Positions 15,783-22,905 of a stretch of DNA of 64,000 nt are shown piece by piece. Position 1 is the stretch's first letter. The number at the start of each line of letters is the position of its first letter. The stretch is from CAWGXZ01 sp963826695 (GTDB taxonomy: Bacteria > Pseudomonadota > Gammaproteobacteria > Burkholderiales > Burkholderiaceae_C): positions 118,494 to 182,493 of the forward strand of contig CAWGXZ010000007.1 of NCBI GenBank assembly GCA_963826695.1. Reading direction: 5' to 3'. A program made the translations under genes and the position numbers. The notes beneath the pieces are model-generated. The model was given only the letters and a program-made list of their open reading frames with translations, was not told where the DNA came from and did no database searches.

Positions 15783-18700
15783 GTGCCCGCGATGGCAAAG
15801 GTTGCACCGCGGCTGAGCCAGTTTTGGACCCGTGAGACACGCACCTGGCGGCTTGCAGGGGGCGCCATACGGAAGATTGTTGTTCCGCTGCTGCTCACGG
15901 CAGGGGGCTACGGCCTCGTCGGCTGGTTTTCACTGCGCTTGGCCAATCCGGCCAGCCATGCGGCGCCGCTCTTTCCGGCGGCCGGCCTGGCGCTGGCCTG
16001 TGCGCTGGTTTATGGCTGGCCGGCGGCGCTCGGCACCATGGTGGCGTCGGCTGGAATCGTTGCTGCGACGCTGATCGCCACAGCCGCCCTGCCACTGCCG
16101 CTGTTGGTGCTGGTTGCGAGCGGCATCGGAGTTTCATCCGGCCTGCAGGCATTGATCGGCAGCTGGCTGGTTCGCCGCTGGATCGCCGGGCCCCTGATCC
16201 TGAGCGAGACGCGCGACATCGCGCTTTTCTTCAGCGGCGGTGCTGTCGTGGCATGTCTGATTTCCGCCAGCATCGGCTCGGCATTGCTGGCACATGCCGG
16301 CCTACTGCCGCCGGCACTCGGATGGGCGACCTGGACGACCTGGTGGCTCGGCAACGTTCTTGGCGTGATCGTCGGTGCGCCGATCGCGCTCGGCGTCATC
16401 GGCAGGCCGCGCAGCGAATGGCGCCCGCGGCGCCTGGCCGTGGGGCTGACGCTGACCGCGGCCATTTTGCTGCTGGCGGTCGGCATCCTGCAGATCAGCC
16501 GGCTCGAGGCCGAGTGGATTTCGCACCGAATCGACCACGAAGGCGGCAGCGCGGTGGCGGCCTTGCGCAGCCGGCTGCAGGATCCGCTGCGCGCGCTGGA
16601 CGTGACGCGCGGCATCTTTCTCGCCTCGAGCGACGTCACCCAGCGTGAAATGCACCGGGCGGCGCAGCAGTGGCTTTACCCACCGGGCCGGATCATTGCG
16701 GTTGGCTGGGGTGAATCCACAGCGGGTTCGGTGCGTGCGGCGGGGATGCCCGCCAACTCGGGGCAAGGCGCTCCACCCGCCGCGGAGCAGCCGGCCAGCG
16801 CGGAACTGATCGTCCGCTATGTCGAGCCGCTCGAAGGCAACGCGCCGCTTCTGGGCACGAACCTCCTCGTCGCCAACGCAGACCGCAGGGCCGTTGTCGA
16901 GGCGATTGAAACGGGCACTGCTGTCGCCAGTGAAGCCACCGGAAAAGGCTCCCCTGATCGCTCCAATGGGGAGGTCACGCTCTATGCGCCCGTCTACGGC
17001 GGTCCAGAGGCAGCCCCCGATCTGCGCGCTGCCGAACTCTTCGGCGTCGTCTTCGTCACCTTCAGCGTCGAGGAGACGGTGGCTCCGGTGCTGCGCGAGG
17101 TGGCCGGACGAATGTCGCTCTGCCTGGTCGACCGCAACACCTCCGCGGGTGTGGTTCGGCTGGCGGGTGCGGCGGCCTGCGAGCGTGACGCCCGCGCGCA
17201 GCAGGTACACGCGTTGACCTTTGCAGGCCGCTCTTGGGAGGTGCTGGCTCAGAGCCCGACTGGCGCCTTGGCTGGCATGCCCTCCCAGCAGGCGTGGCTG
17301 TTCTCCGTGGCCGGGCTGCTCTCGGCCGGGCTGCTCAGCGCCCTCCTGCTGATGCTGACCGGTCGCGCCCTGCGTATCGAGCAGGCGGTTGCCGACCGCA
17401 CGCAGGCCCTGTTGCGCCAGATCCGCGAACGCGAGCAGGCCGAAGCCGCGCTGCGCGAGGGTGAGCAGCGGTTCCGCAATATCTTCGACAACGTGTCGAT
17501 CGGCGTCGTATACGCCGACCTGGAAGGTGTCATTCGGGAGGTCAACAGTCGCTATGCCACGCTGGTGGGTTGCACGGTCGAGGCGTTGATCGGCACGCAG
17601 CTTGTCGAGCGCATCCATCCTGAAGACCGCGCCGAGAGCCGTCGGCAGGGCGCACGCCTGATCGCTGGCCGCGTGCCGATCGTCCGGGGGCAGCTGCGCA
17701 TCTTGCGCCAGGATGGCAGCGTGCTTTGGGTGCAGCAGAACCTTACGCTGCTGCGCGATATCGATGGCGCGCCACAACATCTGGTTGGCGTGGTCGAGGA
17801 CATCAGCGACCAATTCCGTCTGGTCGAGGCCGAGCGCGCTCGTGAAGCCGCCGAGGCGGCGAACCGGGCAAAAAGCGACTTTCTTTCGCGCATGAGCCAC
17901 GAGTTGCGCACACCGCTGAATGCGATGCTCGGCTTCGCCCAGCTCCTCGGCAGCGATCGGCAGCAACCCCTCAGCGAATCGCAACAGGTGCAGGTCGCCC
18001 AGATCCAGCAAGCCGGCTGGCACCTGCTCGAGATGATCAACGACGTGCTCGATCTGTCCCGCGTCGATTCGGACAACCTCCGGTTGCAGCCCCAGGCGTT
18101 GCAACTGCAACCGCTCGTCGACGCGGCTTGGACGCTGGTGGCCGGCGAAGCCACGCGCAAGCGCCTGGGCGTCAGCCGTGACCTGGCCGAGGACGCGGCG
18201 CTGATCCAGGGCGACGCGACCCGGGTCAAGCAGATCCTCACCAACCTCCTCTCGAACGCCGTCAAGTACAACGTCGACGATGGCCGCGTGGCCTTGCAGG
18301 CTCGCCGTGCCGGTTCACGCGTCGAGATCACTGTCAGCGACAGCGGACCCGGCATGACGCCGGAACAACTCGACGGGTTGTTCCAGCCGTTCAACCGCCT
18401 GGGACGCGAGCGTTCGAATATTCAGGGCACCGGAATCGGCCTGGTCATCAGCCGACGGCTGGCCGAGTTGATGGGTGGCACGCTCGAAGCGCGAAGCAGG
18501 GCCGGCCGCGGCTCGTCGTTCATCCTCTCCCTGCCAGGGGCCGGCGCGGGATCGCTGGAGGACGGCGCGGCTCCACAACCGCCCGTGGGAGACGCCGGCT
18601 ACCACCGCCGCATCGTCCACTACGTCGAGGACAACGCGACCAATGTCGAGGTGATGCGAGGCATCCTGGCGCAGCGTCCGCAGGTTCAGTTCGTCGTCTC

Positions 18701-18989
18701 GGTGACCGGGCTCGACGGACTGGCGGCAATCCGCGCGCAGTTGCCCGACGTGATCCTGCTCGATATGCATCTGCCTGATATCGACGGCCTGGAGCTGCTG
18801 CGCCACCTGAAGGACCGCCCAGAAACGCGGCGCATCCCGGTGATCGTTGTTTCGGCAGATGCGCTTTCAACACAAATCGACAGGGCCCTCGACGCTGGCG
18901 CCGCGCACTACCTGACCAAACCGGTGGACATTGCCGAACTGCTGCGTCTCCTCGATTCGGTTCTGGAGGCTTCTGAAACGCGGTATTGA
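15783..18989 (+). CDS. Hybrid sensor histidine kinase: MASE1-CHASE-PAS-HisKA-HATPase-REC
   Basis: 1068 residues (start GTG 15783, or ATG 15792). Order: MASE1-type multi-pass membrane sensor (about 30-245, with PLFPAAGLALACALVYGWP), a periplasmic CHASE-like domain (about 250-495), a further membrane helix (about 500-525), a short coiled coil, PAS (about 560-680), HisKA with the phosphoacceptor His706 in SRMSHELRTPLNAM, HATPase with DSGPGMTPEQ and GTGIGLVISRRL, and a C-terminal receiver with Asp994 in ILLDMHLPD. No DNA-binding output is fused and no response regulator lies adjacent. rpoH follows 140 bases on, but a link between them is only suggested by position. The signal sensed is unknown. 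Confidence 0.92.
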   Translation: MPAMAKVAPRLSQFWTRETRTWRLAGGAIRKIVVPLLLTAGGYGLVGWFSLRLANPASHAAPLFPAAGLALACALVYGWPAALGTMVASAGIVAATLIATAALPLPLLVLVASGIGVSSGLQALIGSWLVRRWIAGPLILSETRDIALFFSGGAVVACLISASIGSALLAHAGLLPPALGWATWTTWWLGNVLGVIVGAPIALGVIGRPRSEWRPRRLAVGLTLTAAILLLAVGILQISRLEAEWISHRIDHEGGSAVAALRSRLQDPLRALDVTRGIFLASSDVTQREMHRAAQQWLYPPGRIIAVGWGESTAGSVRAAGMPANSGQGAPPAAEQPASAELIVRYVEPLEGNAPLLGTNLLVANADRRAVVEAIETGTAVASEATGKGSPDRSNGEVTLYAPVYGGPEAAPDLRAAELFGVVFVTFSVEETVAPVLREVAGRMSLCLVDRNTSAGVVRLAGAAACERDARAQQVHALTFAGRSWEVLAQSPTGALAGMPSQQAWLFSVAGLLSAGLLSALLLMLTGRALRIEQAVADRTQALLRQIREREQAEAALREGEQRFRNIFDNVSIGVVYADLEGVIREVNSRYATLVGCTVEALIGTQLVERIHPEDRAESRRQGARLIAGRVPIVRGQLRILRQDGSVLWVQQNLTLLRDIDGAPQHLVGVVEDISDQFRLVEAERAREAAEAANRAKSDFLSRMSHELRTPLNAMLGFAQLLGSDRQQPLSESQQVQVAQIQQAGWHLLEMINDVLDLSRVDSDNLRLQPQALQLQPLVDAAWTLVAGEATRKRLGVSRDLAEDAALIQGDATRVKQILTNLLSNAVKYNVDDGRVALQARRAGSRVEITVSDSGPGMTPEQLDGLFQPFNRLGRERSNIQGTGIGLVISRRLAELMGGTLEARSRAGRGSSFILSLPGAGAGSLEDGAAPQPPVGDAGYHRRIVHYVEDNATNVEVMRGILAQRPQVQFVVSVTGLDGLAAIRAQLPDVILLDMHLPDIDGLELLRHLKDRPETRRIPVIVVSADALSTQIDRALDAGAAHYLTKPVDIAELLRLLDSVLEASETRY

Positions 18990-19061
18990 GCACGATGGAT
19001 CGACCAGCGGAGCTGCTTCGGCGGTTCGATGCCAGGGGCTCGAGGTGCTTCGTCGCTGAGC

Positions 19062-19088
19062 CTGGCACTCCAGATGCGCGAGTGCTAA
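19062..19088 (+). promoter_or_regulatory. CIRCE element (HrcA operator) upstream of rpoH
   Basis: CTGGCACTC, nine bases, GAGTGCTAA. The right half is perfect against the CIRCE consensus TTAGCACTC-N9-GAGTGCTAA; the left half differs at two outer bases, and the GCACTC/GAGTGC core is perfect. It ends 41 bases before the rpoH ATG, a normal operator position. HrcA bound here would repress rpoH until heat titrates GroEL. Confidence 0.8.
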
Positions 19089-19129
19089 CATTTGCGGAAC
19101 CTTCTCCGCGTTCCTCAATCCATGGCCGC

Positions 19130-20047
19130 ATGACTGCAACTTCTGCATTGACGATGCGTGACCCCTGGGCCCTGGTGCCCTCGCTCGGCAACCTGGATGC
19201 TTACATTTCCACGGTCAACCGGATTCCGCTGCTGACCGCGGAAGAGGAAACGAAGTACGCGCGCCAGTTGCGCGACGACGGTGACCTGCAGGCCGCCGGG
19301 CGCCTGGTCATGTCGCACCTTCGACTGGTGGTGTCGATCTCGCGCCACTACCTCGGTTACGGTTTGCCGCACGGCGACCTGATCCAGGAAGGCAATGTCG
19401 GCTTGATGAAGGCGGTTCGTCGGTTCGATCCCGAGCAGGGGGTCAGGCTGGTCAGCTATGCGATGCACTGGATCAAGGCCGAGATCCACGACTACATTTT
19501 GAAGAACTGGCGTCTCGTCAAGGTGGCGACAACCAAGGCGCAGCGCAAGCTGTTCTTCAACTTGCGTTCGATGAAGCAGGGCATGCGCACCGACGCTGCG
19601 GACGGCGACACGCACCGCAGCACGCTGACTCCCCAGCAGGTCGACGACGTGGCGCGACAGCTGAATGTCAAGCGCGAAGATGTCCTCGAAATGGAGACAC
19701 GACTCGCCGGCGGCGAAGTGTCACTCGAGCCGGGTGTCGATGACGGCGAGGAGAGCTACGCGCCGATTGCGTATCTTGCCGACGACCGCAGCGAACCGAC
19801 GCAGGTGATCGAGGCGCAGCACCGCGACTGGCTCGCCGGCGACGGTATCGCGCAGGCACTCGAGGTGCTCGACCCGCGCAGCCGTCGAATCGTCGAGGAG
19901 CGGTGGCTGAAGGTCAACGACGACGCCAGCGGTGGCATGACGCTGCACGACCTGGCGGGCGAATACGGCGTCAGTGCCGAACGAATCCGCCAGATCGAGT
20001 CCGCGGCGATGAAGAAGATGCGAAAGGCGTTGGTCGAAGCCGTCTGA
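19130..20047 (+). CDS. rpoH: RNA polymerase sigma-32 factor (heat shock)
   Basis: 305 residues from MTATSALTMRDPWALVP (a later ATG at 19151 is possible). Directs RNA polymerase to heat-shock promoters. Region 2 is complete (GDLIQEGNVGLMKAVRRFDP, then SYAMHWIKAEIHDYIL). The RpoH box QRKLFFNLR, which separates RpoH from other sigma factors and mediates control by DnaK/FtsH, is present. Region 4.2 ends LAGEYGVSAERIRQIESAAMKKMRKAL. A CIRCE operator upstream suggests HrcA repression on top of the usual post-transcriptional control. It follows the hybrid kinase gene and ends at a strong two-way terminator shared with ssrA. Confidence 0.96.
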   Translation: MTATSALTMRDPWALVPSLGNLDAYISTVNRIPLLTAEEETKYARQLRDDGDLQAAGRLVMSHLRLVVSISRHYLGYGLPHGDLIQEGNVGLMKAVRRFDPEQGVRLVSYAMHWIKAEIHDYILKNWRLVKVATTKAQRKLFFNLRSMKQGMRTDAADGDTHRSTLTPQQVDDVARQLNVKREDVLEMETRLAGGEVSLEPGVDDGEESYAPIAYLADDRSEPTQVIEAQHRDWLAGDGIAQALEVLDPRSRRIVEERWLKVNDDASGGMTLHDLAGEYGVSAERIRQIESAAMKKMRKALVEAV

Positions 20048-20065
20048 TCGCCGGCGCCCAAAAGA

Positions 20066-20098
20066 AAAAGCCGACCGCTTTCGTGGCAGTCGGCTTTT
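20066..20098. terminator. Bidirectional terminator between rpoH and ssrA
   Basis: Ten-base-pair stem AAAAGCCGAC / GTCGGCTTTT with a 13-base loop. The A-run on one side and T-run on the other let it end both rpoH (plus) and ssrA (minus). Confidence 0.85.
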
Positions 20099-20101
20099 GT
20101 T

Positions 20102-20472
20102 TGGTGGAGCCGGCGGGAATCGAACCCGCGTCCGCTGGTCATCATCAGGCAGATCTACATGCTTAGCTGGCTGATTTGGTTTTAGGAGGCGGTATCGCGC
20201 AGCAGCACGCTATACCGTCCCCGAGTCACTTGATTTGATCCTGTGCCGAGTGACCCGGCTCAGGACGAGCTGATGTGTATGACTTCGCAGCCCTCAGGTT
20301 GCCCCTTGGACCCAGCCCATCGGCCAACTGTTGCGAAGCTCGCCGGTTTTAAGCGGCGAGAGCGTACGTAGAGTCGTTCGCAGTTACTTTGTTTCCAGTG
20401 GATTTACGAGCGAACTGGTGCTCGGCATGCCCTGTTCCAACTCCGAACCCGCGTCGAAGCCAGGTCGGCCCC
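20102..20472 (-). ncRNA. ssrA: Transfer-messenger RNA (tmRNA)
   Basis: 371 nt. The 5' end reads GGGGCCGACCTGGCTTCGAC and the 3' end is the tRNA-Ala-like acceptor finishing GGCTCCACCA with the T-loop GGGTTCGATTCC. The tag frame at 20349-20381 encodes ANDSTYALAA followed by TAA, so the degradation tag ends in the ALAA signal for ClpXP. tmRNA with SmpB rescues stalled ribosomes and tags the unfinished protein. It starts 14 bases after the gph stop, so its promoter lies within the end of gph. Confidence 0.97.
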
Positions 20473-20483
20473 TGTAGAACGAT

Positions 20484-20510
20484 ATTTTAGGCCGGTTCGA
20501 GCAGATTCAA
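20484..20510 (-). promoter_or_regulatory. Candidate ssrA promoter inside the gph 3' end
   Basis: Minus-strand TTGAAT (20505-20510) and TAAAAT (20484-20489), 15 bases apart. The -10 candidate contains the gph TAA stop codon. Spacing to the mature tmRNA 5' end is 11 bases, so either a short 5' trailer is processed or the true -10 is shifted a few bases. Confidence 0.45.
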
Positions 20511-21146
20511 GACGTCGGCCGGAACATTCAGCGTGACGTCGGCAGCCCAAGTGGCGATTGGCGGGCCCATACCCAGGTAGCCCCAGCTGGCGGCGGCGGT
20601 TCGCATTCGCGCAGCGCGTCCGGCTTCGATGTCGCGAGCGTCGTCGCCGATGTAGACGCACTCGCCAGGTGCCGTCAGAAGGCGGCGCGCAGCTTCGAGC
20701 AAAGGGGCCGGATGCGGCTTGGAGAACCCGGTGGTATCGCCGCACACCAGCGCACCCGTGCGCTGCTGCAGACCGAGCGCCTGGGCGATCGGAACCGCGA
20801 ATCGGGCAATCTTGTTGGTGACGATGCCCCAGCGAACCTGCGCGGCGTCGAGCCTGTCGAGCAACGCAGCGACGCCATCGAACAGCCGCGTCTCGGCAAG
20901 CAGGCGCGCTTCGTAGCGACTCAGGAACTCGTCGCGCAGCACTTCGAATGACGGCGCTCCGGGTCCGATGCCGAAGGCAGCGCCAACCATGCCGCGCGCG
21001 CCACTTCCGACCATGGGACGCAGCGCCTTGAAATCGAGCGGCAGCATTCCGCGGTGCACGCGCATGTCGTTGGCTGCGCCAGCCAGGTCCGGCGCGCTGT
21101 CGATCAGCGTGCCGTCGAGATCGAAGAGCAGTGCGATTCCGTTCAC
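20487..21146 (-). CDS. gph: Phosphoglycolate phosphatase (HAD family)
   Basis: 219 residues from GTG 21146. HAD signature LLFDLDGTLIDSAPDL at the N-terminus supplies the nucleophile and general acid Asp; motif II is GIVTNK, motif III is SKPHPAP, and motif IV is YIGDDARDI. It dephosphorylates 2-phosphoglycolate formed in DNA repair or by RuBisCO. The GTG overlaps the ubiG stop (GTGA), so the two are coupled; ubiG-gph is a standard betaproteobacterial pair. An ATG far upstream in the same frame would add 32 residues lying inside ubiG and is rejected. Confidence 0.93.
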   Translation of the reverse strand: MNGIALLFDLDGTLIDSAPDLAGAANDMRVHRGMLPLDFKALRPMVGSGARGMVGAAFGIGPGAPSFEVLRDEFLSRYEARLLAETRLFDGVAALLDRLDAAQVRWGIVTNKIARFAVPIAQALGLQQRTGALVCGDTTGFSKPHPAPLLEAARRLLTAPGECVYIGDDARDIEAGRAARMRTAAASWGYLGMGPPIATWAADVTLNVPADVLNLLEPA

Positions 21147-21853
21147 GACAGCTGCGGTCGGCGCATCGACAGCAGGTAGTTCACCCGTGCATCGCCGGAG
21201 AGCCGGTATCGCCGGCTGATCGGGTTGTATTCCATGCCGCACACCTGCTCGGCATCCAGGCCGGCGCTGCGTCCGAGGTGCAGCAACTCACTGGGCCGCA
21301 AGAAACGGCCGTATTCATGCGTACCGGCCGGAAGCAGCTTGAGCAGATGCTCGGCACCGACGATGGCGTAAAGGAAGGCCTTTGCATTGCGGCTGATCGT
21401 GCTGAAGAAGACCCAGCCACCGGGCTTCACCAGATGCGCACAGGCATCGACGACCGATGCAGGGTCCGGAACATGCTCGAGCATTTCCATGCACGTCACG
21501 ACGTCGAACGAGGCGGGCTGTTCCAGGGCCAGACTTTCGACGGCAATCTCCCGGTAGGCAATCGCCGGCGTTGCGGCTTCGAGAGCGTGCAGACGTGCAA
21601 CTGTCAGCGCCTTGCCTGCCAGGTCGATGCCGAGCACCTCGGCGCCACGCCGCGCCATCGAATCGGACAAGATGCCACCACCGCAGCCGACGTCGACAAC
21701 GCGCTTGCCGGCCAATGCACTTTGCCGGTCGATCCAGTCAAGCCGCAGCGGATTGATCGCGTGCAATGGTGCGAAGTCGCCAGACCCGTCCCACCAGCGA
21801 TGGGCGAGTTCACTGAATTTGGCGATTTCCTGAGGGTCGACGTTCTGGCTCAT
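21143..21853 (-). CDS. ubiG: 3-demethylubiquinone O-methyltransferase
   Basis: 236 residues from MSQNVDPQEIAKF. Carries out both O-methylations in ubiquinone synthesis with S-adenosylmethionine. Motif I is VVDVGCGGGILSDSMAR, then the acidic GIDLA. Family positions FSELAHRWWDGSGDFAPLH near the N-terminus and the EHVPDPASVV segment are clear. In-frame codons up to 21883 would add ten residues without homology. Translationally coupled to gph. Confidence 0.95.
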   Translation of the reverse strand: MSQNVDPQEIAKFSELAHRWWDGSGDFAPLHAINPLRLDWIDRQSALAGKRVVDVGCGGGILSDSMARRGAEVLGIDLAGKALTVARLHALEAATPAIAYREIAVESLALEQPASFDVVTCMEMLEHVPDPASVVDACAHLVKPGGWVFFSTISRNAKAFLYAIVGAEHLLKLLPAGTHEYGRFLRPSELLHLGRSAGLDAEQVCGMEYNPISRRYRLSGDARVNYLLSMRRPQLS

Positions 21854-21906
21854 GTTGCGGTCGATGCAGGCGGGGCAAACCACCGGAGGGTGTGCGACGT
21901 GGAATG

Positions 21907-21932
21907 AAAAAACCCCGCCGCAGCGGGGTTTC
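21907..21932 (-). terminator. Rho-independent terminator of the ompA-like gene
   Basis: On the minus strand AACCCCGC, loop TGCG, GCGGGGTT followed by a T-run, about 20 bases after the OmpA-like stop. It separates this gene from ubiG-gph. Confidence 0.85.
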
Positions 21933-21951
21933 GAAGGTCAGGCAATCGCGA

Positions 21952-22647
21952 TCAGGGACGAGCGCGGGTACCGACCACTTCGATCTCGACGCGACGGTTC
22001 TTGGCCCGACCCGCAGCCGTCTTGTTGTCCGCAACGGGCTGCTTCTCGCCCTTGCCTTCGGTGTAGACACGGTTGCGCTCGATACCCTTGCCGACCAGAT
22101 AAGCCTTGACTGCTTCCGAGCGGCGGATCGACAGGCGCTGGTTGTAGGCATCGGTACCGATCGAGTCGGTGTGGCCGACGGCAATCACGACCTCGAGATT
22201 GATTCCGCCCATCTTGCTGACCAGCTCGTCGAGCTTCGCGCGGCCTTCCGGCTTGAGCACCGACTTGTCGAAGTCGAAGAACGCATCGGCAGCGAAGGTC
22301 ACCTTCTCACTGGCAGGAGCAACCGGAGCTGCGGCAGGCGGCGGCTTCACCGGAGCGGGCGCAGGAGCAGCGGCGGGCGGCATGGCCGGCGGCGGCGGCG
22401 GCGCCGGAACAGGTGCCGGAGCAGGCGGCTTCAGTGCGCCATCGCAACTCGGGTGGGCAGTCGCCGGCGTCCAGTTGGAATCGCGCCAGCACAGCTCGTT
22501 GGTGCCGTTCTTCCACGGGGTGCCATCGCTGCTCACCCAGTTGTCGATCGTCCGGCTCGGGGCCTGGGTCTGGGCAACGACGCCCGACGTAGCAACGGCG
22601 AGAGCAGCGGTTGCGAAGAGCGACGCCACATTGTTCAGTTTCTTCAT
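21952..22647 (-). CDS. ompA: OmpA-family outer membrane / peptidoglycan-binding protein
   Basis: 231 residues with a signal peptide (MKKLNNVASLFATAALAVA... ending GVVAQ). A short region with two Cys (LCWRDSNW and HPSCDG) follows, then a Pro/Ala-rich linker (about 72-113) and a C-terminal OmpA domain (about 115-225) with TDSIGTDAYNQRLSIRRSEAV and the AKNRRVEI ending that binds diaminopimelate. It lacks an N-terminal beta-barrel, so it probably spans the periplasm and ties the envelope to peptidoglycan. This form beside gyrA is typical of betaproteobacteria. Divergent from gyrA. Confidence 0.9.
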   Translation of the reverse strand: MKKLNNVASLFATAALAVATSGVVAQTQAPSRTIDNWVSSDGTPWKNGTNELCWRDSNWTPATAHPSCDGALKPPAPAPVPAPPPPPAMPPAAAPAPAPVKPPPAAAPVAPASEKVTFAADAFFDFDKSVLKPEGRAKLDELVSKMGGINLEVVIAVGHTDSIGTDAYNQRLSIRRSEAVKAYLVGKGIERNRVYTEGKGEKQPVADNKTAAGRAKNRRVEIEVVGTRARP

Positions 22648-22848
22648 GGTTCTCCTCTCGAGGGAATGCGCAGTAGGTTCTGCAAAACGTCCGACCACAA
22701 ATCGGTAAATGCTGGCAAACCCCGGCTTGAGCAGGTGCTTACCACTGCGGACGATTGTGCCATAGGGCCCCCCGGAAACAGCCTTTCAGGCGGCACGGCG
22801 GGCCCGGGGCCCCTCTCTGTTGCGCCGGAGCGACATTCGGGCGCCGCA

Positions 22849-22854
22849 TAGAAT
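22849..22854 (+). promoter_or_regulatory. -10 hexamer TAGAAT upstream of gyrA
   Basis: TAGAAT lies 51 bases before the gyrA ATG in the 258-bp divergent gap with ompA. No good -35 at 16-18 bases. I see nothing else in this gap that I can support. Confidence 0.4.
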
Positions 22855-22905
22855 GCCGGCTTCCGCGTCCTCGGCCTCGCCAACACGGCGCTTCAGCCGA
22901 ACCTC

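Noticed and set aside
20102..20135. tRNA-like sequence
   Set aside because: It is the acceptor/T-arm part of tmRNA, not a separate tRNA; the rest of ssrA follows.
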